Origin: Candidatus Saccharimonadota bacterium
GTDB lineage: Bacteria > Patescibacteriota > Saccharimonadia > Saccharimonadales > Saccharimonadaceae
DNA: 64,000 nt
Direction of reading: 5' to 3'
Assembly: GCA_027450165.1 (NCBI GenBank)
Contig: DAIDKE010000002.1
Coordinates: 1 to 64,000 of the forward strand
The notes beneath the pieces are model-generated. The model had not been told where the DNA came from. It made no database searches and was given only the letters and a program-made list of their open reading frames with translations. How positions within the stretch are numbered: the stretch's first letter is position 1; every line of letters starts with the position of its first letter. Below are positions 8,170 to 19,830 of this stretch, in pieces. The position numbers and the translations under genes were made by a program.

Positions 8170-9810
8170 ATGATTGCCGATATTCAGATTAACGAAAAAT
8201 CGTTTGGCCCTAAAGTCTTAATGACCGGGGTTCACTTTAGTATTGATGACGGCGAAAAGGTTGGTTTGATCGGTCGCAATGGTGTTGGTAAGTCAACTTT
8301 GTTTGGAATTTTAAGTGGTCAGGACAAAGATTTTAGTGGTGAGGTTATTTACCGACGTGGCTTGGTGGTGGTGGCGACCAGTCAGGAATATCACGATGTG
8401 GCGGCCGACGAAACGGTTCTGCAATACATTCTAAAGGGCCTGCCGGAGTATGCCGAGTTGTCGCATATCATCGAAATCTATCCTTTAACCATGGGCGACG
8501 ACATGCGCAAAATTACCGAATATACGAACGCCCTGCAACGTTTTGATGACAAGGGTTTTTACCAAATCGAATCGGATATTGAGCGTGAATTAGATAATTT
8601 TCAGTTGAGCGGTATCGCCCACCGATTATTCCAGTCGCTCTCGGGCGGCCAGAAGCGCCTAGTTGAGGTGGTAAAAATCATGCATGCCCAGGCTGATTTA
8701 GCATTGATTGACGAGCCGACTAACCACATGGACTACGTCGCCAAACAGCAGTTTATTGACTGGTTAAAGCAAGCGCGCGAATCGGTTTTGGTTATCACCC
8801 ACGACCGCGATGTTTTAAAAGAGGTCGACCGGATCGTGGAAATTAAAGACGGTGGCAACGCCAGTTTTAAGGGCAATTATGATGCTTATTTGAGCCAAAA
8901 CGCCATTTCAACTGGTGCGGCCATGACCGAGTTTGAGCTGATTGAACGTCGCATTGCTAATTTGCGCGTTAAAGTCATCGATTACCAGCGCCTCAAAGAA
9001 AAGTCGCGCAATCCACCGACGATTCAACGCTTCAAGCATCTCGAGACTCAGGCGCGCACCGAACTAGCCGAGCTGCTCACCAAAGAAAAGCCAACTTTTT
9101 GGATTGATAAAGAATCGGTCGAAAACTTGAACTATAAAACAGCGGCTCGTTATCAAAAATTTAAAGCCCGCAACGTGCGGCTTAATCTAAAGAACGAGTC
9201 GTCGCGCTCGAAGCACGTTTTGGTGCGAGCGCGTGATTTGAGCTTGGGTTATGATCAGCCGCTGTTTGACGGCGTTGACATTGATCTGCGCGAAGGTGAA
9301 GCGCTGGAACTACGCGGCCGGAACGGTGCCGGTAAAACAACTTTGATTAAATATCTGCTTGGCGATCGCAGTGCTAAACTATTTGTCGGCGAATTGGAGC
9401 TCGACAAGCAAGTTCGGATTGGGATTTACGAACAAGAAGTAAGTTCTCATTATTTTGACTTACCGCTTGAAGAAGCGATCGAGCGGCTATATCTTGATCG
9501 TGGGTTGTCGATTACGACACCTAAAATTCGGGCCCTACTGCATGATTATCTGTTTGATGAAGGTGACGGCAAAATTCCAATTAGTAAACTTTCTGGCGGC
9601 CAAAAGGCGCGCTTTCAGCTGATTGGCATGCTGGCCAACGATCCACAACTTTTAATTCTAGATGAGCCAACCAACCACCTTGACCTGCCTTCAATCGAGG
9701 AGCTCGAGACATCACTTAGCAAATATAGCGGCGCCCTGCTTTATGTTAGCCACGACGGTTATTTTCGCCAGGCAATTGGCGGCAGCGTGCTAAAAATTGG
9801 CCAACAATAA
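8170..9810 (+). CDS. ABC-F family ATPase
   Basis: 546 residues with two ABC domains in one chain and no membrane segment, as in ABC-F translation factors (EttA, Uup, ribosome-protection proteins). Domain 1: Walker A GRNGVGKST near residue 36, signature LSGGQ, Walker B LALIDEPTNHMD. Linker of about 80 charged residues. Domain 2: GRNGAGKTT, LSGGQKARFQL, LLILDEPTNHLDL. These proteins act at the ribosomal E site. Whether this one serves housekeeping or antibiotic protection cannot be judged; the linker does not identify a subclass by eye. Confidence 0.92.
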   Translation: MIADIQINEKSFGPKVLMTGVHFSIDDGEKVGLIGRNGVGKSTLFGILSGQDKDFSGEVIYRRGLVVVATSQEYHDVAADETVLQYILKGLPEYAELSHIIEIYPLTMGDDMRKITEYTNALQRFDDKGFYQIESDIERELDNFQLSGIAHRLFQSLSGGQKRLVEVVKIMHAQADLALIDEPTNHMDYVAKQQFIDWLKQARESVLVITHDRDVLKEVDRIVEIKDGGNASFKGNYDAYLSQNAISTGAAMTEFELIERRIANLRVKVIDYQRLKEKSRNPPTIQRFKHLETQARTELAELLTKEKPTFWIDKESVENLNYKTAARYQKFKARNVRLNLKNESSRSKHVLVRARDLSLGYDQPLFDGVDIDLREGEALELRGRNGAGKTTLIKYLLGDRSAKLFVGELELDKQVRIGIYEQEVSSHYFDLPLEEAIERLYLDRGLSITTPKIRALLHDYLFDEGDGKIPISKLSGGQKARFQLIGMLANDPQLLILDEPTNHLDLPSIEELETSLSKYSGALLYVSHDGYFRQAIGGSVLKIGQQ

Positions 9811-9815
9811 ACAAT

Positions 9816-9847
9816 AAAATAGCCCGCCAGTGTGAGCGGGCTATTTT
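9816..9847. terminator. Bidirectional intrinsic terminator
   Basis: AAAATAGCCCGC and GCGGGCTATTTT form a perfect 12-bp stem with an 8-nt loop, giving A/T runs on both sides. It serves the ABC-F gene and the convergent glutaredoxin gene. Confidence 0.93.
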
Positions 9848-9862
9848 AGGTTTTGATACTAA

Positions 9863-10147
9863 CTAAGCAGCTACTGGTTCGATCTTGTGAACCTTAATGG
9901 CATCTTGCAGTTTTGGTCGATCAAAACCAAGTACAATATCGCCGGCGATATCGGTTACTGGCACGCCGCGGAAGTTCTCGGTGCCGCCAAGTTTGTTCAT
10001 TAATTCATTGTAGGCGTCTTGGTCGGCCTCGATGTCTTTGGCGACAAACGGAATCCCTAGGTGCTCCAGCCACTGAGCCTCGGTGTGGCAAAAGGCACAC
10101 CAGCTGGTGCGGTAAAGAGTGATTTGTGAATTGGTTGGTTCGCTCAT
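9863..10147 (-). CDS. Glutaredoxin-like / mycoredoxin-type thiol reductase
   Basis: 94 residues from ATG 10147 (MSEPTNSQITLY), chosen because GAAGGGA sits at the right distance; an upstream in-frame ATG at 10162 lies before that site. The active site is WCAFCHTE (CxxC), with a cis-proline segment GVPVTDI and C-terminal PKLQDAI, the thioredoxin-fold glutaredoxin pattern. It probably reduces disulfides or mixed disulfides in the cytoplasm. It is a monocistronic gene ending at a shared terminator. Confidence 0.88.
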   Translation of the reverse strand: MSEPTNSQITLYRTSWCAFCHTEAQWLEHLGIPFVAKDIEADQDAYNELMNKLGGTENFRGVPVTDIAGDIVLGFDRPKLQDAIKVHKIEPVAA

Positions 10148-10265
10148 GTTATTTCCCTTCATTTACTATACATTATACACTAAATCTTATTAGGACAAAA
10201 GTTTAATGATAGATACTACTATGATGCTTATGTTATACTATCTCTAAAGAAAGCGTAGCATATTG

Positions 10266-12320
10266 ATGATGGTGGATACAATCGTTTCAAAGCGCCACAC
10301 AGCCCGCAGGGGGTTTGCTTTGCCGACTGTGATTATTGTCTCACTAGTCATGATGTCGGTGTTGGCGGTTGCCGTGCAAACAGTCGATATTACGCGCAAT
10401 ACCCTTACTAACCAGTATTATTCCAAGCTAGCGCAAACAGCCGCCGAGGCCGGTATTTCCTATGCCCAGGCCTGCATGGCCGCCAACAACAATCAAGTTA
10501 CCTGGAGCAACTCGGCGCCACTGATGCCTAATACCGACTGTACCGGTGCCGCGACAACCACCTGTACCAATACATCAACTGCGGCCGCCTGCTGGGTAGC
10601 GGTTAACTCTAGTTTTCATACTACTTTTTCGGTTGGAGCGCCGGTGCAAACGGCGGCTGGCGATGCCATGCAGATTGCCGCCCAGGGTACAACCTCGCTG
10701 CTACGGGCCTCGAACGGTATTCCTTGGCGTGACTACAACAGTAGCCAAACGCTACGCTACGCCAACAGCTGTACGACGACTTTACAAAATACACCTGGCT
10801 GGGGCACGCCGGTTATCTATAGCGCTTTGACATCGGCTTCGTTCCCTAGCGGCACCGGCGCGCAACAAATTACCTACGGCAACGGTACATCAAACGGTGT
10901 GAATTCGCCGCCAGGATCTTACTGGTATCGCAAGGATTTCAACGTTACCACGCCGGGCACCTATGTCCTGCAGGCGGTTGGCGACGACCGGATAGCAGCC
11001 TTTGTTGACGGCAATAAGCTAATTGATTCACGTTCCATTAACCCTAGTCGTGGTTGGGATACGCTCGAAACCACAAACGTTACTCTCGGCACTGGCTGTC
11101 ACACGATTATGATTGATGTCGTTAATAATAATCACTTTGCAAATGGCAGTATGCTGGTGGCCGCTCTGACGCTTAACGGCGCTAGTTCACCGCTAGTGAC
11201 CACCGACACTACTTGGCGTGTCAAAACCGGTAACTTGTTGAATTTCTCGGATTATCGGGCGCGGGTACCGGGTACCGGTAGCTGGTATACAGCCGTTAGT
11301 ATGGGCGTCTATAATTCCGCCACGCCGGTTAGTATATGGGGGTCGATGGCATCTTGGACATCTGGGGGCGGTGACCCGACGGCCGAGTGGATTACGGCGC
11401 CAGGCGGTAATACCACGAGCGCACCCACAAGCGCCGGCGCTTATTTCTTGGATCGTCAGTCATTTACTACTACGAATGCTTCGACTCAGGTGACGTATTA
11501 CGCCGCGTGCGACGACTTCTGTTACGTGTATTTGGATGGTAATCAAGTTGGTTCGGTCTATAGTTACGCTTCGGATACGGCGGCCACCGTGACGGTTGGG
11601 CCTGGTACGCATCGTTTTGGAGTAATTCTAGTAAATAATAGTAGCTATTCAGCGTTCCTGTTTAGTGCTAAATATGCGTCGTCTAGCACAAATCAATACG
11701 GTACGATTGCTGCCGGTACGCGCATTACTAACAGCGGTCTTTCTTGGGAAAGTGTTCAAAGCTGGACGGCTGTAGCGTCCTTGAGCGCACTCGCGGTGCA
11801 GGTTTATGACCCTACCTACGTGCCGGATGGTTTACCGGCCACCAACGATACGGTAACAAACCTAGCCCCGACCAGCGACTTCGAAAGTGGTATTTCGGGC
11901 TACGCGGGTGGCAACGCCACGCTAAGTCAGAGTACGGCCTGGGCTGAGGGTGGTAGTAACTCACTCCTGATTACTCCTACCGGAGCTAGCTCTGACTCCT
12001 TTGCCCAACTTAGTCCAACTGCTAACTTGCAGGCTGGCTACACCTACACCTTAACTGGTACCGTTCACATTCCCACTGCGCCGGTCGGCTCGCTTTATGG
12101 TGGCCGAGGCTACGGTCTGTACGTTGGCTGGAGTAGCTCGGTTGGCGCCACTGTATTGCCACCGCCAGTTCCGGGCACCTATCGCTTAACGATGACCTTT
12201 ACTATTCCTGCTAGCGCTACAGGTATTAGTGTCCGACTTTACGATGGTTCGAACAACTCTGCCGATCAAGTCTATTGGGATAATGTTCAGTTGTCACAGT
12301 CCATCAGACCATATTGGTAG
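10266..12320 (+). CDS. PilX-like prepilin with large extracellular adhesin-like region
   Basis: 684 residues. The N-terminus has a basic leader with RRGFALPTVIIVSLVMMSVLAVAV, a prepilin-like site lacking the usual Glu5, as in PilX-type minor pilins, then QYYSKLAQTAAEAGISYA, typical of PilX. The remaining 600 residues are Ser/Thr/Asn/Gly-rich, with two PA14-like beta-sandwich blocks (each with a YWYRKDF/FFLDRQ-type strand and a DDR or DDF segment followed by a VDGN or LDGN loop) and a C-terminal carbohydrate-binding-like module from about residue 535. A role in attachment is inferred. Codon 10263 TTG or ATG 10269 are alternative starts; TGTTATACT lies at 10231-10239. Confidence 0.75.
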   Translation: MMVDTIVSKRHTARRGFALPTVIIVSLVMMSVLAVAVQTVDITRNTLTNQYYSKLAQTAAEAGISYAQACMAANNNQVTWSNSAPLMPNTDCTGAATTTCTNTSTAAACWVAVNSSFHTTFSVGAPVQTAAGDAMQIAAQGTTSLLRASNGIPWRDYNSSQTLRYANSCTTTLQNTPGWGTPVIYSALTSASFPSGTGAQQITYGNGTSNGVNSPPGSYWYRKDFNVTTPGTYVLQAVGDDRIAAFVDGNKLIDSRSINPSRGWDTLETTNVTLGTGCHTIMIDVVNNNHFANGSMLVAALTLNGASSPLVTTDTTWRVKTGNLLNFSDYRARVPGTGSWYTAVSMGVYNSATPVSIWGSMASWTSGGGDPTAEWITAPGGNTTSAPTSAGAYFLDRQSFTTTNASTQVTYYAACDDFCYVYLDGNQVGSVYSYASDTAATVTVGPGTHRFGVILVNNSSYSAFLFSAKYASSSTNQYGTIAAGTRITNSGLSWESVQSWTAVASLSALAVQVYDPTYVPDGLPATNDTVTNLAPTSDFESGISGYAGGNATLSQSTAWAEGGSNSLLITPTGASSDSFAQLSPTANLQAGYTYTLTGTVHIPTAPVGSLYGGRGYGLYVGWSSSVGATVLPPPVPGTYRLTMTFTIPASATGISVRLYDGSNNSADQVYWDNVQLSQSIRPYW

Positions 12321-12324
12321 TTAG

Positions 12325-12340
12325 TGTGAACTAAATCACG
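12325..12340. promoter_or_regulatory. CRP/FNR-type palindrome upstream of the atp operon
   Basis: TGTGA-ACTAAA-TCACG, one mismatch from TGTGA-N6-TCACA. Its centre lies about 62 bp upstream of the predicted atp transcription start, the spacing of class I CRP activation. It shares TAAATCAC with the box at 49104-49119, next to a Crp/Fnr gene. Function is inferred. Confidence 0.5.
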
Positions 12341-12360
12341 CTATAGTTAGCGTAAGCTCT

Positions 12361-12388
12361 TTGAAAATAACACTAGCTCTGGTATACT
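12361..12388 (+). promoter_or_regulatory. Promoter of the ATP synthase operon
   Basis: TTGAAA (12361-12366), 16-bp spacer, TATACT (12383-12388) preceded by TGG as an extended -10. The -10 ends 7 nt before the atpI ATG, so the operon mRNA should start at or next to that codon. Confidence 0.7.
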
Positions 12389-12395
12389 AGCAGCA

Positions 12396-12659
12396 ATGGT
12401 TAGGGCAAATACCGACGATAGTAAGGTCACGCCTATAACGCCGCCGGCACGATCGACGGTGCTTTTATTGCTAGCTACAATTGCCGACACAACTTGGCGT
12501 ATGTTCGGTCCGATTCTAGGCGGCATTTTTCTGGGGATTTGGCTCGATTATTCATGGGGCACCAAACCATGGGCGATGATCATTTGTTTGATTATTGGAA
12601 TTACTTTGACGTCTTGGCTGGTCGCGCTGCAGATTAAACGCGTGCGGAGGGCTTCATGA
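12396..12659 (+). CDS. atpI: AtpI/AtpZ-like ATP synthase accessory protein
   Basis: 87 residues with two membrane helices (about 33-55 and 60-80) separated by GIWLDYSWGTKPWA, the AtpI/AtpZ hairpin pattern. Such proteins assist c-ring assembly or Mg2+/Ca2+ handling and commonly open atp operons. The first 20 residues are polar. The stop overlaps the atpB start by 4 bases, indicating translational coupling. Sequence conservation in this family is low, so the assignment rests on topology and operon position. Confidence 0.75.
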   Translation: MVRANTDDSKVTPITPPARSTVLLLLATIADTTWRMFGPILGGIFLGIWLDYSWGTKPWAMIICLIIGITLTSWLVALQIKRVRRAS

Positions 12660-13474
12660 TAACTAACTTTGCGGCTTTTGATTTGCACGTCAGTATCGGT
12701 TCGCAAACTATCTGGACGATTTTTGGTGTGCCGATTACCAATGCCGTTGTGACAGGTTTTTTCGGTACCTTAATAATGGTGATCATTTTATTTTATGCTG
12801 CCGGTAAGGTAAAACACGGTAAGTATAATCGATTTGTTGGATTGGTGCAGTGGGTGTTTGAAGGACTGTTGGCGCAAATTGACAGCATCATCCCCGACGC
12901 CAAACTGGCGCGCAAGATTACGCCGCTGGCGGTAACAATATTTTTTAGCGTTCTGGTTAATTACTGGCTCAGTGTTTTGCCTGGGTTGGACAGCGTCAAG
13001 ATTAACGGCGTTCCGGTGCTGCGCAGTGTTACGGCCGACTTGAACTTCACTCTAGGCCTGGCGCTGATTACTATGGTGACCGTTCAGGCTTACGCCATTA
13101 AGCACCTGGGTGTGCTACGCAACAGCGAGCGTTATTTTCACAATCCAATTAAAGACCCGATTGGAGCTTTTGAAGGTTTGCTGGAGTTGGTTGGTGAAGT
13201 ATCGCGCGGCACAGCCTTGGCGCTGCGTTTATTCGGCAATGCGTTTGCCGGCGAAGTACTGTTGATCGTGATTGCGCTGCTGTCGAGCTATGCTTCGACG
13301 GTTGTACTGCCGGTGTTCATGGGCTTCGAGATCTTTATCGGTCTGATTCAGGCCTATGTTTTCTTTGTGTTGACTTTGATCTTTACTGCCCTTGCCCAAT
13401 CGTCTCATGGGCCCGATGAAATTTCGCCACATTCCCCTACTGCTGCGCTTCAGACGGTGGCCAAGCAGGAGTGA
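12656..13474 (+). CDS. atpB: ATP synthase F0 subunit a
   Basis: 272 residues and five to six membrane helices. The conserved helix contains GTALALRLFGNAFAGEVLL with the essential Arg that faces the c-ring carboxylate, followed by a helix with FEIFIGLIQAYVFFVLTLIF. The N-terminus has the usual periplasmic HV segment before the first helix. It forms the proton half-channels. The 37-nt gap to atpE holds an extra extended -10. Confidence 0.95.
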   Translation: MITNFAAFDLHVSIGSQTIWTIFGVPITNAVVTGFFGTLIMVIILFYAAGKVKHGKYNRFVGLVQWVFEGLLAQIDSIIPDAKLARKITPLAVTIFFSVLVNYWLSVLPGLDSVKINGVPVLRSVTADLNFTLGLALITMVTVQAYAIKHLGVLRNSERYFHNPIKDPIGAFEGLLELVGEVSRGTALALRLFGNAFAGEVLLIVIALLSSYASTVVLPVFMGFEIFIGLIQAYVFFVLTLIFTALAQSSHGPDEISPHSPTAALQTVAKQE

Positions 13475-13475
13475 A

Positions 13476-13484
13476 TGTTATAAT
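13476..13484 (+). promoter_or_regulatory. Internal extended -10 before atpE
   Basis: TGTTATAAT lies in the atpB-atpE gap, 27 nt before ATG 13512. AGGAG at 13501-13505 is the atpE ribosome site. An added transcript here could help supply the c subunit, which is needed in about ten copies per complex. Confidence 0.5.
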
Positions 13485-13511
13485 CATAAGTAATAAAACA
13501 AGGAGATAATA

Positions 13512-13724
13512 ATGAATCAACTAGCATTTGGGCTTGCCTACGCATTACCAGCACTTGGTGCGGCACTTGGTATTGGTCTGATCGGTGGTGCGGCCTTAAA
13601 CGCCCTTGGTCGTAACCCAGAAAAACTAAGCGATATTCGTACGCTGATGATTACAGCTATCGTGTTCTGTGACTCATTGGCCATTATTGGTATCATCGTG
13701 GCGATCGTCGCCAAGTTTATATAG
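13512..13724 (+). CDS. atpE: ATP synthase F0 subunit c
   Basis: 70 residues and two membrane helices joined by the polar loop GRNPEKLSD. Helix 1 carries the small-residue packing motif (GAALGIGLIGGAAL). Helix 2 contains the ion-binding carboxylate as Asp54 in VFCDSLAI, where many bacteria have Glu. The Gln and Ser/Thr ligands of Na+-type rings are not evident, so proton coupling is more likely. A strong ribosome site precedes the ATG. Confidence 0.96.
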   Translation: MNQLAFGLAYALPALGAALGIGLIGGAALNALGRNPEKLSDIRTLMITAIVFCDSLAIIGIIVAIVAKFI

Positions 13725-13733
13725 GAGTAAAAC

Positions 13734-14267
13734 ATGTTGGCAATGACCCAATTTGCTGCGGCCAGTAATAGCCTATTTGGCGTACTCGGTATCGACTGGA
13801 AGCTGCTTTTGTTGCAGATTGTGGCCTTTTTGTTGTTGGTCTGGTTACTTGGTAAATACGTTTATCCGTGGTTGCTGAAATCGGTTGACGCTCGCAAGCA
13901 AGCAATCGAAGACACCCTAGAAGCGGCCGATGAAGCTAAGCAAAAAGCCGACAAAGCCGAAAAAGAAGTTGCCAAAATGCTACAAAAAGCTCGCGAGCAG
14001 GCTGCCGATATCATTACAACGGCCAAAGATGAAGCCACGGCGGCGGTTGAGAATGCCGAAACCAAAGCTCGTCAGCATGCCGAAACTATCGTGTCGAACG
14101 CCCAGGCCGAGATTCAAAAGAATATTTCGGCGGCAAAGCGTGAACTCTATAACGAAACGCTTGATCTTGTGGCGGCTGCGACCGAAAAGGTGACGGTTGG
14201 CGCGCTGGCGAAAGACAGTCTTGATGAGAAACTTGTTAGTAGTGCGCTTGAGGATTCGAAGTCATGA
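13734..14267 (+). CDS. atpF: ATP synthase F0 subunit b
   Basis: 177 residues. One membrane helix near residues 20-42 is followed by a long charged Ala/Glu/Lys-rich coiled coil (AADEAKQKADKAEKEVAKML and beyond) forming the peripheral stalk. The ribosome site AGGAG precedes ATG 13734. The stop overlaps atpH by 4 bases. Confidence 0.95.
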   Translation: MLAMTQFAAASNSLFGVLGIDWKLLLLQIVAFLLLVWLLGKYVYPWLLKSVDARKQAIEDTLEAADEAKQKADKAEKEVAKMLQKAREQAADIITTAKDEATAAVENAETKARQHAETIVSNAQAEIQKNISAAKRELYNETLDLVAAATEKVTVGALAKDSLDEKLVSSALEDSKS

Positions 14268-14650
14268 TTGGCCGGATTAGTCGCCGCAAACTAGCCGATT
14301 ACGCGGCTCAAGCTATAGCTGAAAAACGTCCATTTATGAAGCAGCTGGCGGCCTATTTAGTCGTTTCAAATCGCATCAAAGAAGCCTCGCTGATTGTTCG
14401 CGATATCGAAGCGGCGCTAACTAAACATGGCATTGTGATTGCCGATATTGCCGCGGCGCGTGAGTTAGACGCCAGGCTGCGCGCGGAAATTAATTCCTTT
14501 TTATCGAAAGAGTTTGCCGACAGTCAAATTTATCTGCGGACCAAGCTTGAGCCGGATTTAATTGGCGGCCTAAGACTGCGCGTCAACGGTCAGGAATTGG
14601 ATAATACGGTGCGACGACGACTAACAAACCTAAAAGCAAGCAAGGTATAG
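14264..14650 (+). CDS. atpH: ATP synthase F1 subunit delta (short)
   Basis: 128 residues, shorter than the usual 170-180. The C-terminal part YLRTKLEPDLIGGLRLRVNGQELDNTVRRRL matches the conserved delta/OSCP ending, including the IGG-turn. The N-terminal helical domain that binds alpha appears reduced. It connects F1 to the b stalk. Position between atpF and atpA supports the call despite weak N-terminal similarity. Confidence 0.88.
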   Translation: MIGRISRRKLADYAAQAIAEKRPFMKQLAAYLVVSNRIKEASLIVRDIEAALTKHGIVIADIAAARELDARLRAEINSFLSKEFADSQIYLRTKLEPDLIGGLRLRVNGQELDNTVRRRLTNLKASKV

Positions 14651-14653
14651 AAA

Positions 14654-16179
14654 ATGAGTGAAATATCTGTAACTGAACTATCGAAAGAACTGCGCGACGC
14701 CATTGCTGGCCTTGAGGCAACCGAAGGCCTAACTGATGTAGGTATTGTTATTCGGGTTGGTGACGGTGTGGCGTGGGTGCATGGTTTAACCAGCGCCGGC
14801 TATAGCGAAATGCTGGTGATTGAAAGTGGCGATCAAAAAATCGAGGCTTTTGCGCTGAACTTAATGGAAGATGAAATTGGCGCCGTTATTTTGGGCGACG
14901 AATCGGCCGTGGCGGCTGGAGACAAGGTGCGACTAAAGGGTACCCTGCTCGAGGTTCCGGTTGGCGAAGCACTGCTTGGCCGAGTAGTTAATCCGCTTGG
15001 CGAACCGCTTGACGGCGGCCCGGCAATCGAAACCAAAAACCACGGCTTGGTGGAGCGTGAAGCTATCGGCGTTATGGGCCGTAAAGGTGTTAATGAACCG
15101 TTGATGACCGGTATTATGGCTATCGACACTATGATCCCGATTGGCCGCGGTCAGCGCGAGTTGATCATTGGCGACCGTCAAACCGGTAAAACAGCGATTG
15201 CTGTCGACACCATGATCAACCAGGCGAAACAAAAGACCGGCGTGGTTAATATTTATGTTGCCATTGGCCAGAAGCTGTCTAAGATTGCTCGGTTAGTTGA
15301 GCGCCTGAAGGACGAGGGCGTGATGGACCAGACGATCATTGTCGCCACCAGTCCAGCCGATCCAGCTTCCCTGCTCTATTTGGCGCCGTATGCCGCAACT
15401 GCCATGGGTGAATATTTCCGTGACAACGGCGGCCACGCTTTGATTATTTATGATGACTTAACTAAGCACGCCGTGGCTTATCGCCAAATGTCACTGCTCT
15501 TGCGCCGCCCGCCAGGACGCGAGGCCTTCCCTGGCGACGTCTTCTATTTGCACTCACGTCTACTCGAGCGTTCGGCGAAATTGTCCGATGATTTAGGCGG
15601 CGGTAGTTTGACGGCTTTGCCGATTATTGAAACCCAAGCTGGCGACATCTCGGCCTATGTGCCAACCAACGTTATTTCGATTACCGACGGTCAGATTTTC
15701 CTTGAAACCGACCTATTTTATCAGGGTATTCGACCGGCTATTTCGGTTGGTTTGTCGGTTAGTCGTGTTGGTGGATCGGCTCAAACTAAAGCCGTCAAAT
15801 CGGTTAGCTCGCACTTGCGCCTAAGCCTGGCTCAGTTCCGCGAACTGGCTGGTTTTGCCCAATTTGGCAGTGACCTCGACGATGATACGCGCCAGCAGAT
15901 TGAGCGCGGCCAGCGCTTAACCGAATTACTGAAGCAGCCGCAGTACCAGCCGCTAAGTGTTTGGGAGCAAACAATCAGCGTTTACACTGTAACCAGCGGC
16001 TTCTTCGATCACGTGAAGGTTAGTGCTGTACGCGAGGCCCAAGAAGCGTTAATTACCCGTCTATGGACCGATTACAAAGATGACATGCGAACCATCAACA
16101 AGGGCGACAAACCGACCGACGAGCAGCTAAAGAAGATCGAAAAAGTCGCCGAATCAGTCGCGAAGGGGTTTGAGAACTA

Positions 16180-16180
<1 letters not shown>
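14654..16180 (+). CDS. atpA: ATP synthase F1 subunit alpha
   Basis: 508 residues, normal length. The P-loop GDRQTGKTA is near residue 173. The nucleotide-binding and arginine-finger regions (PAISVGLSVSRVGGSAQ) are intact, as are the N-terminal beta-barrel and C-terminal helical domain. It forms the non-catalytic alpha sites. The last base of the stop overlaps the atpG ATG. Confidence 0.97.
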
Positions 16181-18431
<2,251 letters not shown>

Positions 18432-18435
18432 GCCA

Positions 18436-18858
18436 GTGCAGCTTGAACTAGTAACCTTACTTGGCGAGAAATTCAACGAGCCCGTTTACGAGGTTATGAT
18501 TCCGACTGCCAGCGGTGAGATTGCGGTTTTTCCGGGCCACGAGCCGCTAATAAGTATTGCTATGCCTGGTGTTTTGTCGGTTCGCCGTCAAAAGATCGAC
18601 GACGATGAACACCTAGAGTATTTTGCGATTTCTGGCGGTGTGATCGAGGTTAGCGGTAAACGGGTGCGCATTTTGGTTGACGAAGCTGATGCCGCACCAG
18701 ACATCATTGAAGCCGAAAGCCGCGCCGCACTCGAAGCCGCTATGCAGCTGCGCGACAACGCCAAGAGCCAAATGGAGCTCGAAAAAGCTACTCGCTTAAT
18801 CGACCGCCATGCCGTCCGTCTAAAGGTCGCTGGTTTGCGACGACACCACCGTCGCTAA
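18436..18858 (+). CDS. atpC: ATP synthase F1 subunit epsilon
   Basis: 140 residues with a GTG start at 18436 and AAGGA upstream. The N-terminal beta sandwich has the family's VYEVMIPTASGEIAVFPGHEPL pattern and the FAISGGVIEV segment; a C-terminal helical hairpin follows and can inhibit ATP hydrolysis. It closes the operon. No clear intrinsic terminator follows, and the next gene has its own promoter 12 bases after the stop. Confidence 0.95.
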   Translation: MQLELVTLLGEKFNEPVYEVMIPTASGEIAVFPGHEPLISIAMPGVLSVRRQKIDDDEHLEYFAISGGVIEVSGKRVRILVDEADAAPDIIEAESRAALEAAMQLRDNAKSQMELEKATRLIDRHAVRLKVAGLRRHHRR

Positions 18859-18869
18859 AATCCTTAAGC

Positions 18870-18898
18870 TTGAGTTTTGAGGGCTAAAAGACTATATT
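18870..18898 (+). promoter_or_regulatory. Promoter of the acyltransferase gene
   Basis: TTGAGT (18870-18875), a 17-bp spacer and TATATT (18893-18898). The leader contains the hairpin GGTCGC-CGTC-GCGACC (18910-18925) before the ribosome site. Confidence 0.65.
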
Positions 18899-18955
18899 TA
18901 CCCTACTACGGTCGCCGTCGCGACCGAGTACCCCAACAAGCAGGAAGGATATGCC

Positions 18956-19816
18956 GTGAACGACGACGTGATTGACTCCGCGACGGCCGAACCGTCTGAC
19001 GATGACTTCACCGATTTCCCCACGGACAAGCCGGCCAAGTTCTACAAGCGTTTCCGCCGGCTCGTGAGAGTCTTCGGTGGGCTTATCCGCTGGTATTCGT
19101 CCGTTCATGTAACGGGTGTCGAGAACCTCCCGTCTGACGGCGGGTTTGTGGTCGTCGCCAACCATCAGACGATCCTCGACTCACCGCTCATAACGGCCGT
19201 ACTGGCCAAGCTCGGCTATGTGACCCGGTTTCTGGCCAAGGCTAGTTATTGGGACAAGCGGATGAGCCGGATGGTGATGCAGGCGACCGGCCAGATCCAG
19301 GTTGATCGCTTGGAGCACGGCAAGAGGGTTGAGGTCAGCCTTGATCTTGGGGTGAAAACCCTCGGTATCGATGTTGGCGTCAAGCGTTGGGTCGTCGCTG
19401 GCCACCCTGAAGGCACTCGTTCTCGGGATGGTTTGCTTCACCGCGGACGTCCAGGGCTGGCGCTGATCGCCATTCGAGCGGGTGTGCCGATTGTTCCAAT
19501 CGGCATCGTCTTCGCCGACGACATCAGCCACTGGCCCAGGTGGCTCAAGTGGATGCGTCGGCCGCAAGTAACGCTCATCATCGGCAAGCCGATTCACCCT
19601 TCGCTCGATAGCAACAATCGGCTTAGTGAATGGGTCGAGAAGCATCAGCTGCTCAAGTACTACCGTGGCGTTGAGAGATATGCGGCCAGTCTCGAAGGGA
19701 CGAAGGCCGGCGAAGCGCTGACGGCGAGACTGGTGACCGACTACTTCATGCGTCAGCTTTCGAAACTGTCGCACCGCGAGTACGTCGCCGAGTACCTCAA
19801 GATCAAGGCACGGTGA
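18956..19816 (+). CDS. PlsC-type 1-acylglycerol-3-phosphate acyltransferase
   Basis: 286 residues with a GTG start 8-9 nt after GGAAGGA. Acyltransferase motif I is ANHQTILD (His70, Asp75) and motif III is GHPEGTRSRDG; a VPIVPIGIVF strand follows. These define the LPLAT/PlsC fold that transfers acyl chains to lysophosphatidate at the membrane. The first 27 residues are acidic and not part of the fold. The gene sits alone with its own promoter, leader hairpin and terminator. Its codons end mainly in C or G (TTC, GAC, AAG, CTC), in contrast with the adjacent atp genes, which suggests acquisition or a different origin. Confidence 0.87.
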   Translation: MNDDVIDSATAEPSDDDFTDFPTDKPAKFYKRFRRLVRVFGGLIRWYSSVHVTGVENLPSDGGFVVVANHQTILDSPLITAVLAKLGYVTRFLAKASYWDKRMSRMVMQATGQIQVDRLEHGKRVEVSLDLGVKTLGIDVGVKRWVVAGHPEGTRSRDGLLHRGRPGLALIAIRAGVPIVPIGIVFADDISHWPRWLKWMRRPQVTLIIGKPIHPSLDSNNRLSEWVEKHQLLKYYRGVERYAASLEGTKAGEALTARLVTDYFMRQLSKLSHREYVAEYLKIKAR

Positions 19817-19830
19817 TCTTGAGTCAAAAC

